Translations under genes and position numbers: made by a program
In this document: positions 5,541 to 12,974 of the stretch, in pieces
Layout of the letters: every line of letters begins with the position of its first letter
Position numbering within the stretch: position 1 is the stretch's first letter
DNA from: Brevundimonas sp. UBA5936
GTDB taxonomy: Bacteria > Pseudomonadota > Alphaproteobacteria > Caulobacterales > Caulobacteraceae
Direction of reading: 5' to 3'
Assembly: GCA_002430835.1 (NCBI GenBank)
Contig: DJDA01000081.1
Coordinates: 1-17,145, forward strand
DNA: 17,145 bases
Notes under the pieces: generated by a model
What the model was told of the DNA's origin: nothing
The model's database searches: none
What the model saw: the letters and a program-made list of their open reading frames with translations, nothing else

Positions 5541-5577
5541 GAAGGCCTCGCGGAACGCCGCGGGGCCTTCGTCCTTT
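5541..5577 (+). terminator. Hairpin terminator after tRNA-Ala copy 1
   Basis: A 13-bp stem, GAAGGCCTCGCGG (5541-5553) with CCGCGGGGCCTTC (5558-5570), has an AACG tetraloop, one T-G pair, and is followed by GTCCTTT. The T-tract is short, but the stem starts only three bases after the CCA end. Confidence 0.75.
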
Positions 5578-5629
5578 CCAGGCGCTTCAGTCTGATCCGG
5601 TCGATGACATAACCAAGCCGATACGGCCT

Positions 5630-5705
<76 letters not shown>

Positions 5706-5706
5706 C

Positions 5707-5746
5707 CGAAGGCCTCGCGGAGCCCCCGCGAGGCCTTCGTCCTTTC
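5707..5746. terminator. Hairpin terminator after tRNA-Ala copy 2, shared with aidB
   Basis: A perfect 14-bp stem, CGAAGGCCTCGCGG (5707-5720) with CCGCGAGGCCTTCG (5726-5739), has a five-base loop, then TCCTTT. It lies between the tRNA and the convergent acyl-CoA dehydrogenase gene ending at 5767, so it may act in both directions. The stem differs from copy 1 at one paired base, turning a T-G pair into T-A. Confidence 0.8.
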
Positions 5747-5766
5747 CAGCTCCCCTTTCCCAACAT

Positions 5767-7383
5767 TCAGGCGGGCATCGCCCGCTCCAGCACCGCCCGC
5801 TGATCCACCTGCGCCTCATAGGCCCCATAGGCCATACCGCGTGGGCGCATACGCAGCGCGATGAAGGCCTCGGCCGAGGGACTGTCCATCTCCAGCAGGG
5901 CCGCCGCCTGGGCCGCCAGCGCCAGCCGTTCGACCGCCAGTCGCGCCCCGGCCTCGTTCGCCTTCAGATCCAGCCCGGCGATGAAGCGGTCATAGTCGGC
6001 GGACTTGCCCGCCTGTGACGCCAGCCAATCGCGCAGGGCCTCCACGCCTTCCGGCTCGCGACCCGCCGCGCGCAGCACGTCCAGGGCGATGACGTTGCCC
6101 GAGCCTTCCCAGATGGCGTTCAGCGGCGACTGACGAAACAGGCGCGGCATCGGCCCGGTCTCGACATATCCGGCGCCGCCCAGAGCCTCCATCGCCTCAT
6201 AGATCATGTTCGGCGCGCGCTTGCAGACCCAGTATTTGGCGACCGGCGTCAGCAGACGCCCCACGGCGTCGTCCGCATCGAAGGTCGCCGCCAGCCGCAT
6301 CGACAGGGCTGTCGCCGCCTCGCTCTCGACCGCCAGATCGGTCAGGACGGCGGCCATCATCGGCTGGTCGATCAGCCGCTTCTGGAAGGCGGTGCGGTGT
6401 GCGGCGTGCCACACCGCCTGCGCCAGCGCCCCGCGCATCTGCAGGGCCGAGCCGACCACGCAGTCCAGCCGCGTATGCTGGACCATACTGATGATGGTCG
6501 CCACGCCCCGCCCCTCTTCGCCCAGCCTCTGAGCCAAGGCGCCGTGATACTCGACCTCGGACGAGGCGTTGGAGCGGTCGCCCATCTTATCCTTCAGCCG
6601 CATGACGCGGAAGCCCGCATTGCGCGTCCCGTCCGGCAGCCAGCGCGGCAGGACGAAACAGGTCAGCCCGCCCGGCGCATAGGCCAGCGTCAGGAAGGCG
6701 TCGCACATCGGCGCCGAACAGAACCACTTGTGCCCGGTCAGACTGTACCAGCCGTCCTCGCCGACCGGCTCGGCGCGGGTGGTGTTGGCGCGCACGTCCG
6801 AGCCGCCCTGCTTCTCGGTCATGGCCATGCCCAGCGTCACGCCCGCCTTCTCGCTCGCCGGACGCACCGCCGGGTCGTAGCGGCCCGACAGCACGCCCCC
6901 GATCCACGGTTCGCCCACGGCCGGATCGGCCTGAAGCGCCGCGACCGAGGCGTAGGTCATGGTCATGGGGCAGCTGGTCCCCGAATCCGCCTGTCCGGTC
7001 AGAAACAGGATGGCCGCGTGCAGCAGATGCCCGTTCGGCGTCCCGTCCCAGGCACCGGCGGCGATCCCTGCGCCCAATCCCAGGTCCATCAGTTGATGAT
7101 AGGCCGGGTGAAACGTCACCTCGTCGATGCGGCGGCCGTAACGGTCGTGAGTGTCCAGCACCGGCGGCACGCGATTGGCCTGCACGCCCCAGTCGATCAC
7201 CTCGGCCGAACCGCAGCGGCGGCCCAGATCGCTCAGCCGCTCGACATGCCCCGCCCCGCCCCAATGGCGCACGGCGTCATGCAGCGCCTTGTCCCCGGAG
7301 AACAGGTCGACGTCCTCCAGCGGCGGAACCTGGTTGGACACCTCATGGGTGTCGAGGCGCTCGACGGGGCGAAAGGCGGACAT
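5767..7383 (-). CDS. aidB: AidB-like acyl-CoA dehydrogenase family flavoprotein
   Basis: A 538-residue flavoprotein of the acyl-CoA dehydrogenase superfamily, aligned by eye with E. coli AidB over nearly its full length. AidB belongs to the Ada adaptive response, binds FAD and DNA, and is proposed to destroy or exclude alkylating agents. Its native substrate is unknown. Visible AidB hallmarks are VPP near 72, FHPAYH (91-96), CPMTMT (138-143), MTEKQGGSDV (188-197), KDKMGDRSNASSEV (264-277), RLFRQSPLNAIWEGSGN (414-430) and IALDVLR (432-438). The start at 7383 has AGGAGG at 7396-7391 seven bases upstream; the longer ORF opening at 7491 adds an Arg-rich non-native stretch. No Ada box or ada gene is visible nearby, so alkylation control cannot be claimed; an acyl-CoA dehydrogenase role remains possible. 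Confidence 0.88.
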   Translation of the reverse strand: MSAFRPVERLDTHEVSNQVPPLEDVDLFSGDKALHDAVRHWGGAGHVERLSDLGRRCGSAEVIDWGVQANRVPPVLDTHDRYGRRIDEVTFHPAYHQLMDLGLGAGIAAGAWDGTPNGHLLHAAILFLTGQADSGTSCPMTMTYASVAALQADPAVGEPWIGGVLSGRYDPAVRPASEKAGVTLGMAMTEKQGGSDVRANTTRAEPVGEDGWYSLTGHKWFCSAPMCDAFLTLAYAPGGLTCFVLPRWLPDGTRNAGFRVMRLKDKMGDRSNASSEVEYHGALAQRLGEEGRGVATIISMVQHTRLDCVVGSALQMRGALAQAVWHAAHRTAFQKRLIDQPMMAAVLTDLAVESEAATALSMRLAATFDADDAVGRLLTPVAKYWVCKRAPNMIYEAMEALGGAGYVETGPMPRLFRQSPLNAIWEGSGNVIALDVLRAAGREPEGVEALRDWLASQAGKSADYDRFIAGLDLKANEAGARLAVERLALAAQAAALLEMDSPSAEAFIALRMRPRGMAYGAYEAQVDQRAVLERAMPA

Positions 7384-7494
7384 GGGCGGGCCTCCTGACT
7401 GAAGCGAGGCCGGGAGGATGGCATGGGCGGGCGCCGCCCGCGACCCTCTCCGACTGGTCCGTCGCCACATACGCCCCGCCCACCGCCACACATG

Positions 7495-7627
7495 CCGTCA
7501 TCCTCGGGCTTGACCCGAGGATCCAGACCCGCGCCGGTTAATCGATGTGGGATCGATCAACGCGCGCCACGATACGACGACAGCTTGCGGCAAGGCTGGA
7601 TCCTCGGGTCAAGCCCGCGGATGACGG
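7495..7627. repeat. Nested palindromic intergenic repeat (REP/BIME-like)
   Basis: Two 32-bp arms, 7495-7526 and 7596-7627, are inverted copies with one mismatch (31/32). Each arm is itself near-palindromic around TCCTCGGG-CTTGA-CCCGAGGA. Between them a second inverted repeat, GCGCCGGTTAATCGAT (7531-7546) and ATCGATCAACGCGCGC (7552-7567), pairs at 13 of 16 positions. Nearly the whole 133 bp could fold as one hairpin. Cores of the type GGGCTTGACCC flanked by GTCATCC and GGATCCAG are widespread intergenic repeats in alphaproteobacteria, from general knowledge. It lies between trhO and aidB. The rest of the 7384-7652 gap shows no gene. Confidence 0.85.
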
Positions 7628-7652
7628 CGGAGGAGAGAGGGAGGAGCGCCTC

Positions 7653-8615
7653 TTATCCCTTCTGCGTCGCCCCCACATGCGCCACGCCGCGGGCGCGGGC
7701 GATCTCCATCTGCTTCTGGCGTTCGGCATACCCCTCGCGCTGGACCGCGTCGCGGTCGTCCCAGCAGCGGTCGCAGGACACGCCCTCTATATAGCGCGCA
7801 GAGCGGCGCCCCTCGGGGCTGACCGGCATGCGGCAGGCCCGGCACAGGCTGTGGTCGCCCTCGACCAGGCCGTGCCCCACGGCCACCCGCTCGTCGAAGA
7901 CGAAGCACTCGCCGCGCCACAGGCTTTCCGGCTCCGGCACCATCTCCAGATATTTCAGGATGCCGCCTTCCAGGTGATGCACGTCGCGCACCCCCTCGGC
8001 CTTCAGGAAGGCGGTGGCCTTTTCGCAGCGGATGCCGCCGGTGCAGTACATGGCGACCTTGGGCGGGGTCGGCCGATCCAGCAGGGCGCGCCCCTCGGTG
8101 CGGAACCAGTCGGCGAACTCACGGAAGGTGCGGGTGTTGGGTTGGACGGCGCCCGCAAAGGCGCCGATCTCGCCCTCATAGTCGTTGCGGGTGTCGATGA
8201 CGACGGTGTCGGGATCGGCGATCAGGGCGTTCCAGTCCTGGGCCGAGACATAGGTTCCGACGCCCTCGACCGGATCGATATCGGGCTGGCCCATGGTGAC
8301 GATCTCGGCCTTTACCCGCACCTTCATGCGGTGGAAGGGCATGGCCTGGGCCGTCGAATACTTCAGCTCCAGCCGCTCGAAACCCGGCATGGCGCGCACG
8401 CCGTCGATGACGCGGGCGACGGCGGCCTGCGGCCCCGCAATGGTGCCGTTGATCCCCTCATGCGCCACCAGAAGCGTGCCGCGCACCTCAGCCCCGCACA
8501 GGTCCAGCAGGTGCAGACGCAGCGCCGCCGGGTCAGCCACGGGCGCGAAACGATACAGGGCGGCGACGGTGAAGGGGGCCAAGGGCGACATCGGGGGAAC
8601 GGCTGGGACGGTCAC
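7653..8615 (-). CDS. trhO: tRNA uridine(34) hydroxylase TrhO (rhodanese family)
   Basis: TrhO (YceA family) hydroxylates U34 of certain tRNAs to 5-hydroxyuridine, the first step to cmo5U/mcmo5U-type wobble bases. The 320-residue protein has the N-terminal domain with GTLLVAHEGINGT at 46-58 and FHRMKVRVKAEIVTMG at 94-109. A rhodanese domain (~120-225) follows, with DTRNDYE at 141-147 and the active loop CTGGIR at 191-196 (Cys191), then CEK. The C-terminal extension holds CxxC pairs at 258/261 and 281/284, likely metal-binding. The GTG start at 8615 is chosen because AGGAAGG ends a few bases upstream and the frame before it is not protein-like; an ATG at 8591 lacks a ribosome-binding site. It is divergent from the MFS gene across 164 bp in which no clear promoter was found. 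Confidence 0.93.
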   Translation of the reverse strand: MTVPAVPPMSPLAPFTVAALYRFAPVADPAALRLHLLDLCGAEVRGTLLVAHEGINGTIAGPQAAVARVIDGVRAMPGFERLELKYSTAQAMPFHRMKVRVKAEIVTMGQPDIDPVEGVGTYVSAQDWNALIADPDTVVIDTRNDYEGEIGAFAGAVQPNTRTFREFADWFRTEGRALLDRPTPPKVAMYCTGGIRCEKATAFLKAEGVRDVHHLEGGILKYLEMVPEPESLWRGECFVFDERVAVGHGLVEGDHSLCRACRMPVSPEGRRSARYIEGVSCDRCWDDRDAVQREGYAERQKQMEIARARGVAHVGATQKG

Positions 8616-8779
8616 GGCCTTCCTATAGCGTCCCGCCGCCGCCCTCGCGACGCCAATAATCCGGAACCCAGAGTGACCGCTTCGCGTCTTGCTTCCCCCG
8701 TCGAAGCCGTGTGGACTGCCCGCATGGTCGTCGTCGGTTCCCGCCTGCTCCGTATCGTCCATGCGAGGGGTCGCCCCGC

Positions 8780-10471
8780 ATGAGTTCGACCGCCGACGCC
8801 TCTCCTTCCAATCCGCCGTCCCTCCCGCCAGAGCGGCCCTCGGCGCTGGCGCCGCTGCGGCACCCGATCTTCCGGGCGGTGTGGATCACCAGCCTGGTCA
8901 CCAATTTCGGCGGCCTGATCCAGTCGGTCGGCGCGGCGTGGATGATGACCTCCATCGCCTCGGCCCAGATGGTCGCCCTGGTGCAGGCCTCCGTCACCCT
9001 GCCGATCATGCTGCTGTCGCTGGCGGCGGGCGCGCTGGCCGACACGGTGGACCGGCGCAAGATCATGCTGGCGGCCCAGACCTTCATGCTGCTGGTCTCC
9101 GCCGGGCTGGCGGCCATGACGTGGATGGGGTGGATCACGCCCTGGGTGCTGCTGACCTTCACCTTCCTGATCGGCTGCGGCACGGCCTTCAACGGCCCGG
9201 CGTGGCAGGCGTCGGTCGGCGACATGGTCCCGCGTGAGGATCTGGCCGGGGCCGTGACCCTGAACTCCATGGGCTTCAACATGGCCCGCAGCGTCGGTCC
9301 GGCGCTGGGCGGGCTGATCGTGGCGGCGGCGGGCGCGGCGGCGGCCTTCGCCGTCAACGCCGTCAGCTATCTGGGCCTGCTGGTCGTGCTGTTCCGCTGG
9401 AAGCCCGAGCGGCCCAAGCAGACCCTGCCGCGCGAAGGCCTGCTGGCGGCCATGGCGGGCGGGGTGCGTTACGCCTTCCTGTCGCCGCGCGTGACGGCCG
9501 TGCTGCTGCGCGCCGTGGTGTTCGGCGTCGGCGCCAGCGCGGTCCAGGCCCTGATGCCCGTCGTCGCGCGCGAAGGCGGCGGCGGCCCCCTGGCGTTCGG
9601 TCTGCTGCTGGGGTCGTTCGGCATCGGCGCGGTCGGCGGGGCGCTGTTCGTCGGGCGTCTGCGCGCGAAATACGAGACCGAGACCATCGTCCGCGTCGCC
9701 GCCCTGGCCTTCGCGGCGGCGGCCCTGGGCCTGGCCTACATCCCCTGGCTGGCCGTCACCCTGCCGGCGCTGATGCTGGCGGGGGCGGGCTGGGTGCTGG
9801 TGCTGTCCAGCTTCAACGTCACCGTGCAGATGTCGGTGCCGCGCTGGGTCGTGGCGCGGGCGCTGGCGCTGTATCAGATGGCGGCCTTCGGCGGCATGGC
9901 GGGCGGCAGCTGGCTGTGGGGCGGCCTGGCCCAGACCTATGGCGTCGACGTCGCCCTGGGCGTCTCGGCGGGGGTGCTGTTTTTGTGCGTGCTGATCGGC
10001 CTGAAAGTGCCCCTGCCCTCGACCGCCAACCTCAATATGGACCTGCTGCGCCGCTGGACCGAGCCGCAGACCGCCCTGGCCATCGAGCCGCGCAGCGGGC
10101 CGGTCATCGTCTCCATCGCCTATCGTATCCGCGAGGAAGACATCGACGCCTTCCTGGCCCTGATGGACGAACGACGCCGCATCCGCCGCCGCGACGGCGC
10201 GCGACAATGGCGCCTGATGCGCGACCTGGCCGAGCCTGACGTCTGGGTCGAGAAATACCAGACGCCGACCTGGCTGGACTACATCCGCCACAACCAGCGC
10301 ATCACCCATGCCGACGCCTCGATCAACGAAGGCATTCGCGCCCTGCACCAGGGGCCGGACCGGCCGGTCGTCCATCGCCTGATCGAACGCACCACCGCGC
10401 CCCTGGCCGCCAATCTGCACGGCGATCGCCACTACGGCGAGCCGCTGACCGACCCGACCCGGTCGTCGTAG
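8780..10471 (+). CDS. MFS exporter (MFS_3/EntS-type) with C-terminal soluble domain
   Basis: A 563-residue inner-membrane transporter. Residues ~20-425 hold the major facilitator fold, with about 11-12 hydrophobic helices and the motif-A loop GALADTVDRRK after helix 2. The opening LRHPIFRAVW and overall style fit the MFS_3 (EntS/DUF894) group of drug and siderophore exporters. Residues ~439-563 are soluble and charged (IAYRIREEDIDAFLALMDE, QWRLMRDL, WLDYIRHNQRITHAD), resembling a ferredoxin-like dimeric alpha-beta barrel of the antibiotic-monooxygenase type. Such C-terminal additions recur in this MFS_3 branch. The substrate is unknown. The ATG at 8780 has GAGGGG at 8765-8770; an in-frame ATG at 8711 would add 23 Pro/Arg-rich residues with no ribosome-binding site. 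No regulator gene is adjacent. Confidence 0.88.
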   Translation: MSSTADASPSNPPSLPPERPSALAPLRHPIFRAVWITSLVTNFGGLIQSVGAAWMMTSIASAQMVALVQASVTLPIMLLSLAAGALADTVDRRKIMLAAQTFMLLVSAGLAAMTWMGWITPWVLLTFTFLIGCGTAFNGPAWQASVGDMVPREDLAGAVTLNSMGFNMARSVGPALGGLIVAAAGAAAAFAVNAVSYLGLLVVLFRWKPERPKQTLPREGLLAAMAGGVRYAFLSPRVTAVLLRAVVFGVGASAVQALMPVVAREGGGGPLAFGLLLGSFGIGAVGGALFVGRLRAKYETETIVRVAALAFAAAALGLAYIPWLAVTLPALMLAGAGWVLVLSSFNVTVQMSVPRWVVARALALYQMAAFGGMAGGSWLWGGLAQTYGVDVALGVSAGVLFLCVLIGLKVPLPSTANLNMDLLRRWTEPQTALAIEPRSGPVIVSIAYRIREEDIDAFLALMDERRRIRRRDGARQWRLMRDLAEPDVWVEKYQTPTWLDYIRHNQRITHADASINEGIRALHQGPDRPVVHRLIERTTAPLAANLHGDRHYGEPLTDPTRSS

Positions 10472-10583
10472 AGCCAGCTTGTCGCGCATGCCTGATATAG
10501 CGAGCAAATAATCAACCGTGATCGGCCGAACACAGGCAGTCCTTATCAACACCGCCGATATTGCGGCGCACACAAACTGCGAC

Positions 10584-10600
10584 TTGCGCGACGGGCGCAA
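10584..10600 (+). promoter_or_regulatory. Palindromic operator candidate upstream of dadA
   Basis: TTGCGC (10584-10589) and GCGCAA (10595-10600) form a perfect 6-bp dyad with five-base spacing, about 50 bp before the dadA ATG. The left half could also act as a poor -35 box; no convincing -10 follows. Another small dyad, CGCCG/CGGCG, lies at 10553-10568. In several proteobacteria dadA is controlled by Lrp-family regulators; whether this site is bound by one is inference. Confidence 0.4.
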
Positions 10601-10649
10601 AATCTGATCTAGGAGGCCCGCGCGTCTGGTTCGCGTAAGGTCAAGACCC

Positions 10650-11903
10650 ATGAAGATCGCAATCCTCGGCGCCGGCGTCATCGGCGTGACCACCGCCCAC
10701 TACCTGGCCCGCCAGGGGCACAAGGTCACCGTCATCGACCGCCAGAGCGGTCCGGCGCTGGAGACCAGCTTCGCCAATGCGGGCGAGATCTCGCCCGGCT
10801 ATTCCTCGCCTTGGGCCGCGCCGGGCATTCCCGCCAAGGCGGTGAAGTGGCTGTTCATGCGCCACGCCCCGCTGATCCTGCACCCCCAGATCAACGCCCC
10901 GACCGTGCGCTGGCTGCTGGCCCTGCTGCGCAACTGCACCTCGGCCCGCTATGCGCTGAACAAGGCGCGCATGGTGCGCCTGGCCGACTACAGCCAGGTC
11001 GTGCAGACCGCGCTGAACGAAGAACTGGGCCTTGAGTACGACCACCGCACCCAGGGCACGCTGCAACTGTTCCGCACCCAGAAGCAGCTGGACGGCATCT
11101 ACAAGGACACCGAAGTCCTGCGCGAAGGCGGCGTCCCGTTCGAAGTGCTGGACCAGGACGGCTGCATCCGCGCCGAGCCGGGCCTGAAGGCCACGCGCGA
11201 CCTGTTTGTCGGCGGCCTGCGCCTGCCGCGCGACGAGACCGGCGACTGCTTCAAATTCACCAACGCCCTGGCCGACCATGCGACGACGCAGGGCGTGACC
11301 TTCCAGTACGGCACGACCATCCAGGGCCTGATCGCCGAGGGCGGCCGCATCACCGGGGTGAAGACCGACAAGGGCGTGGTCACGGCCGACGCCTATGTGC
11401 TGGCGCTGGGGTCGTACTCGCCGCAGATGGTCAAGCCGCTGGGCATGACCCTGCCGGTCTATCCGGTGAAGGGCTATTCGATCACGGCTCCGATCATCGA
11501 CGAACCCGCCGCCCCCGTCTCGACCATCATGGACGAGAGCTACAAGGTGGCGATCACCCGCCTGGGCGACCGTATCCGCGTCGGCGGCATGGCCGAGATC
11601 TCGGGCTACAACAACGTCCTGCCGGAACAGCGCCGCAACACGCTGGAGCATTCGGTCGGCTCGCTGTTCCCCGGCGCGGGCGACCTGAAGGCGGCCAGCT
11701 ACTGGTCCGGCCTGCGCCCGATGACGCCGGACGGCACCCCGGTCATCGGCAAGACCAAGCTGGACAACCTGTTCCTGAACACGGGCCACGGCACGCTGGG
11801 CTGGACCATGGCCTGCGGCTCGGCCCGCGTCATCGCCGACATCATCGACGGCCGCACCCCGGATATCGAGTCCGCCGACCTGGGGATTGCGCGGTACGGC
11901 TGA
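10650..11903 (+). CDS. dadA: D-amino acid dehydrogenase
   Basis: A membrane-associated FAD enzyme that oxidises D-amino acids, chiefly D-alanine to pyruvate and ammonia, passing electrons to the respiratory chain. The 417-residue length is typical. Residues 4-31 form the Rossmann dinucleotide fold with GAGVIG at 7-12 and the closing acidic Asp at 30. The DadA signature GEISPGYSSPWAAPG lies at 45-59, and the C-terminal flavin segments include RPMTPDGTPVIG and NTGHGTLGW. AAGGT at 10637-10641 precedes the ATG by eight bases; a stronger AGGAGG at 10611-10616 is too far away to serve this start. Unlike many dadA loci, no alanine racemase gene (alr/dadX) follows. It is convergent with the che operon across a shared hairpin. 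Confidence 0.95.
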   Translation: MKIAILGAGVIGVTTAHYLARQGHKVTVIDRQSGPALETSFANAGEISPGYSSPWAAPGIPAKAVKWLFMRHAPLILHPQINAPTVRWLLALLRNCTSARYALNKARMVRLADYSQVVQTALNEELGLEYDHRTQGTLQLFRTQKQLDGIYKDTEVLREGGVPFEVLDQDGCIRAEPGLKATRDLFVGGLRLPRDETGDCFKFTNALADHATTQGVTFQYGTTIQGLIAEGGRITGVKTDKGVVTADAYVLALGSYSPQMVKPLGMTLPVYPVKGYSITAPIIDEPAAPVSTIMDESYKVAITRLGDRIRVGGMAEISGYNNVLPEQRRNTLEHSVGSLFPGAGDLKAASYWSGLRPMTPDGTPVIGKTKLDNLFLNTGHGTLGWTMACGSARVIADIIDGRTPDIESADLGIARYG

Positions 11904-11907
11904 TCGC

Positions 11908-11936
11908 TTCCTTCTCCCCTTGTGGGAGAAGGAATT
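11908..11936. terminator. Hairpin between convergent dadA and cheE
   Basis: A perfect 11-bp stem, TTCCTTCTCCC (11908-11918) with GGGAGAAGGAA (11924-11934), encloses the loop CTTGT, followed by TT. It starts five bases after the dadA stop and abuts the cheE stop codon. Pyrimidine/purine hairpins of this form are scattered in many alphaproteobacterial genomes, so it may be a repeat recruited as a bidirectional terminator. The T-tract is minimal. Confidence 0.65.
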
Positions 11937-12387
11937 AGGCGCGCGTCTTCACCGCCACGGCCTTCAGTCCGGCCAGCAGATGATCCGTGGCCGCATTGCG
12001 TTCGCAGCCGGCCTTGAGGATCAGCCGCAGAGCCTGAACGTGCACCTGAACCGGCGGCCAGTCCCAGGCGTCGGCCGTCGCCATGCGGTCCGCCACGTCG
12101 GCCAGGCTGTAGGCTGCGTCGAACAGCGGGCCGGTGTCGAAGAAACCCGCCAGGTCCAGAATGCGCGACGCCAGCCGATAGACCTCGGCGGTCGACGCCT
12201 CAGACCGCGCGGCGCACAGCCCCTCCAGCCCCGCGACGGCGGCTTCGATCTCGGCCATGACCTCGGCCTTGTGGCGGCCCAGGCGTTCATTGGCGCGGCG
12301 TTCGACATCCGCCAGCGTCCGCCCGCCCGGCTGAGCCATCTGCTGCGCCAGCGACGTCCTGACCTTCTGCGTCCGGACCTCGCTCAC
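11935..12387 (-). CDS. cheE: Chemotaxis protein CheE
   Basis: A 150-residue soluble, mostly helical protein recognised as Caulobacter-type CheE by sequence style and its place at the end of the che operon, just after the third response-regulator gene. Hydrophobic heptad-like patterns run through residues ~25-60 (LADVERRANERLGRHKAEV) and ~65-145. Its biochemical role is not established; it is known mainly as an accessory gene of the main che cluster. The start is GTG at 12387, overlapping the stop of the preceding regulator (GTGA, 12384-12387), so translation is coupled. It ends at a hairpin shared with dadA. No transmembrane segment or catalytic motif is visible. Confidence 0.82.
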   Translation of the reverse strand: MSEVRTQKVRTSLAQQMAQPGGRTLADVERRANERLGRHKAEVMAEIEAAVAGLEGLCAARSEASTAEVYRLASRILDLAGFFDTGPLFDAAYSLADVADRMATADAWDWPPVQVHVQALRLILKAGCERNAATDHLLAGLKAVAVKTRA

Positions 12388-12971
12388 AGCGACACCCTCT
12401 GCGGCTTCAACAGCATGTCGATGTCGGCCTGATCCATGTTTTCCTCAACCGCATGGCCGACGTGGGCCGACAGGTCGCCCTTGCGTCGCCCCGTCATGCC
12501 GACCGGCGGCCCGAAGTTGCGCACCCGGCGATCGGGGCCGACGTAGGTCTCGCACTCGACGAACTCGCGCTCGTCGCCCGCCAGCCACAGGATGCGCTTC
12601 AGCAGCACCGCAGGCGTCAGGGGCTTGGCGACCACGAAGCTGACGCCGCAATCGCGCCCTTCCTGAACCTTGGCCTGTGAGGCGTGGCCCGTCACCAGGA
12701 TGACGGGGGTGTAGCGCAGGGGCGCGGGCGTCTCGCGCCGCAGCCAGCGGGTGAAGGCGTAACCGTCCATCTCGGGGTCGCCGCAGTCGATGACGATCAG
12801 ATCGACCGGGCGCTGTTGCAGGATTTTCACCGCCTCGACGGCCGAGGGGCATTTGATCTGCTCCTTGACGCCGAAGCCCTGGAAGATCGAGCCCAGCATG
12901 TCGAGCGCCTGCGGCGCGTCGTCCACCAGCAGGACCGTCGATTGCTCCAGATTGATGCGGTCCTCGGCCAT
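12384..12971 (-). CDS. CheY-type response regulator with C-terminal extension (CheY III)
   Basis: A 195-residue protein whose residues ~12-125 form a receiver domain. The acidic pair is Asp17/Asp18, the phospho-acceptor Asp62 (LIVIDCGD), the Thr is Thr94 (LVTGH) and the Lys is Lys116 (AKP). A ~70-residue C-terminal extension follows, with the conserved-looking TYVGPDRRVRNFG (about 142-154) and GRRKGD, and a helical tail. No DNA-binding or enzyme output domain is seen, so it is likely a chemotaxis regulator that binds protein partners. It corresponds in position to the third CheY-like gene of the Caulobacter crescentus main che cluster, between cheU and cheE. The start is three bases after the cheU stop. 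Confidence 0.88.
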   Translation of the reverse strand: MAEDRINLEQSTVLLVDDAPQALDMLGSIFQGFGVKEQIKCPSAVEAVKILQQRPVDLIVIDCGDPEMDGYAFTRWLRRETPAPLRYTPVILVTGHASQAKVQEGRDCGVSFVVAKPLTPAVLLKRILWLAGDEREFVECETYVGPDRRVRNFGPPVGMTGRRKGDLSAHVGHAVEENMDQADIDMLLKPQRVSL

Positions 12972-12974
12972 GGC

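Noticed and set aside
6397..7398. 333-codon plus-strand open frame opposite aidB
   Set aside because: A shadow of the aidB-like gene; no protein-like motifs and no ribosome-binding site considered convincing.
8612..10693. 693-codon minus-strand open frame opposite the MFS gene
   Set aside because: Composition is His/Gln/Arg-rich with no recognisable fold; the plus strand encodes a clear transporter. Long antisense frames are expected at this GC content.
10641..11789. 382-codon minus-strand open frame opposite dadA
   Set aside because: A shadow of dadA, for the same reasons.
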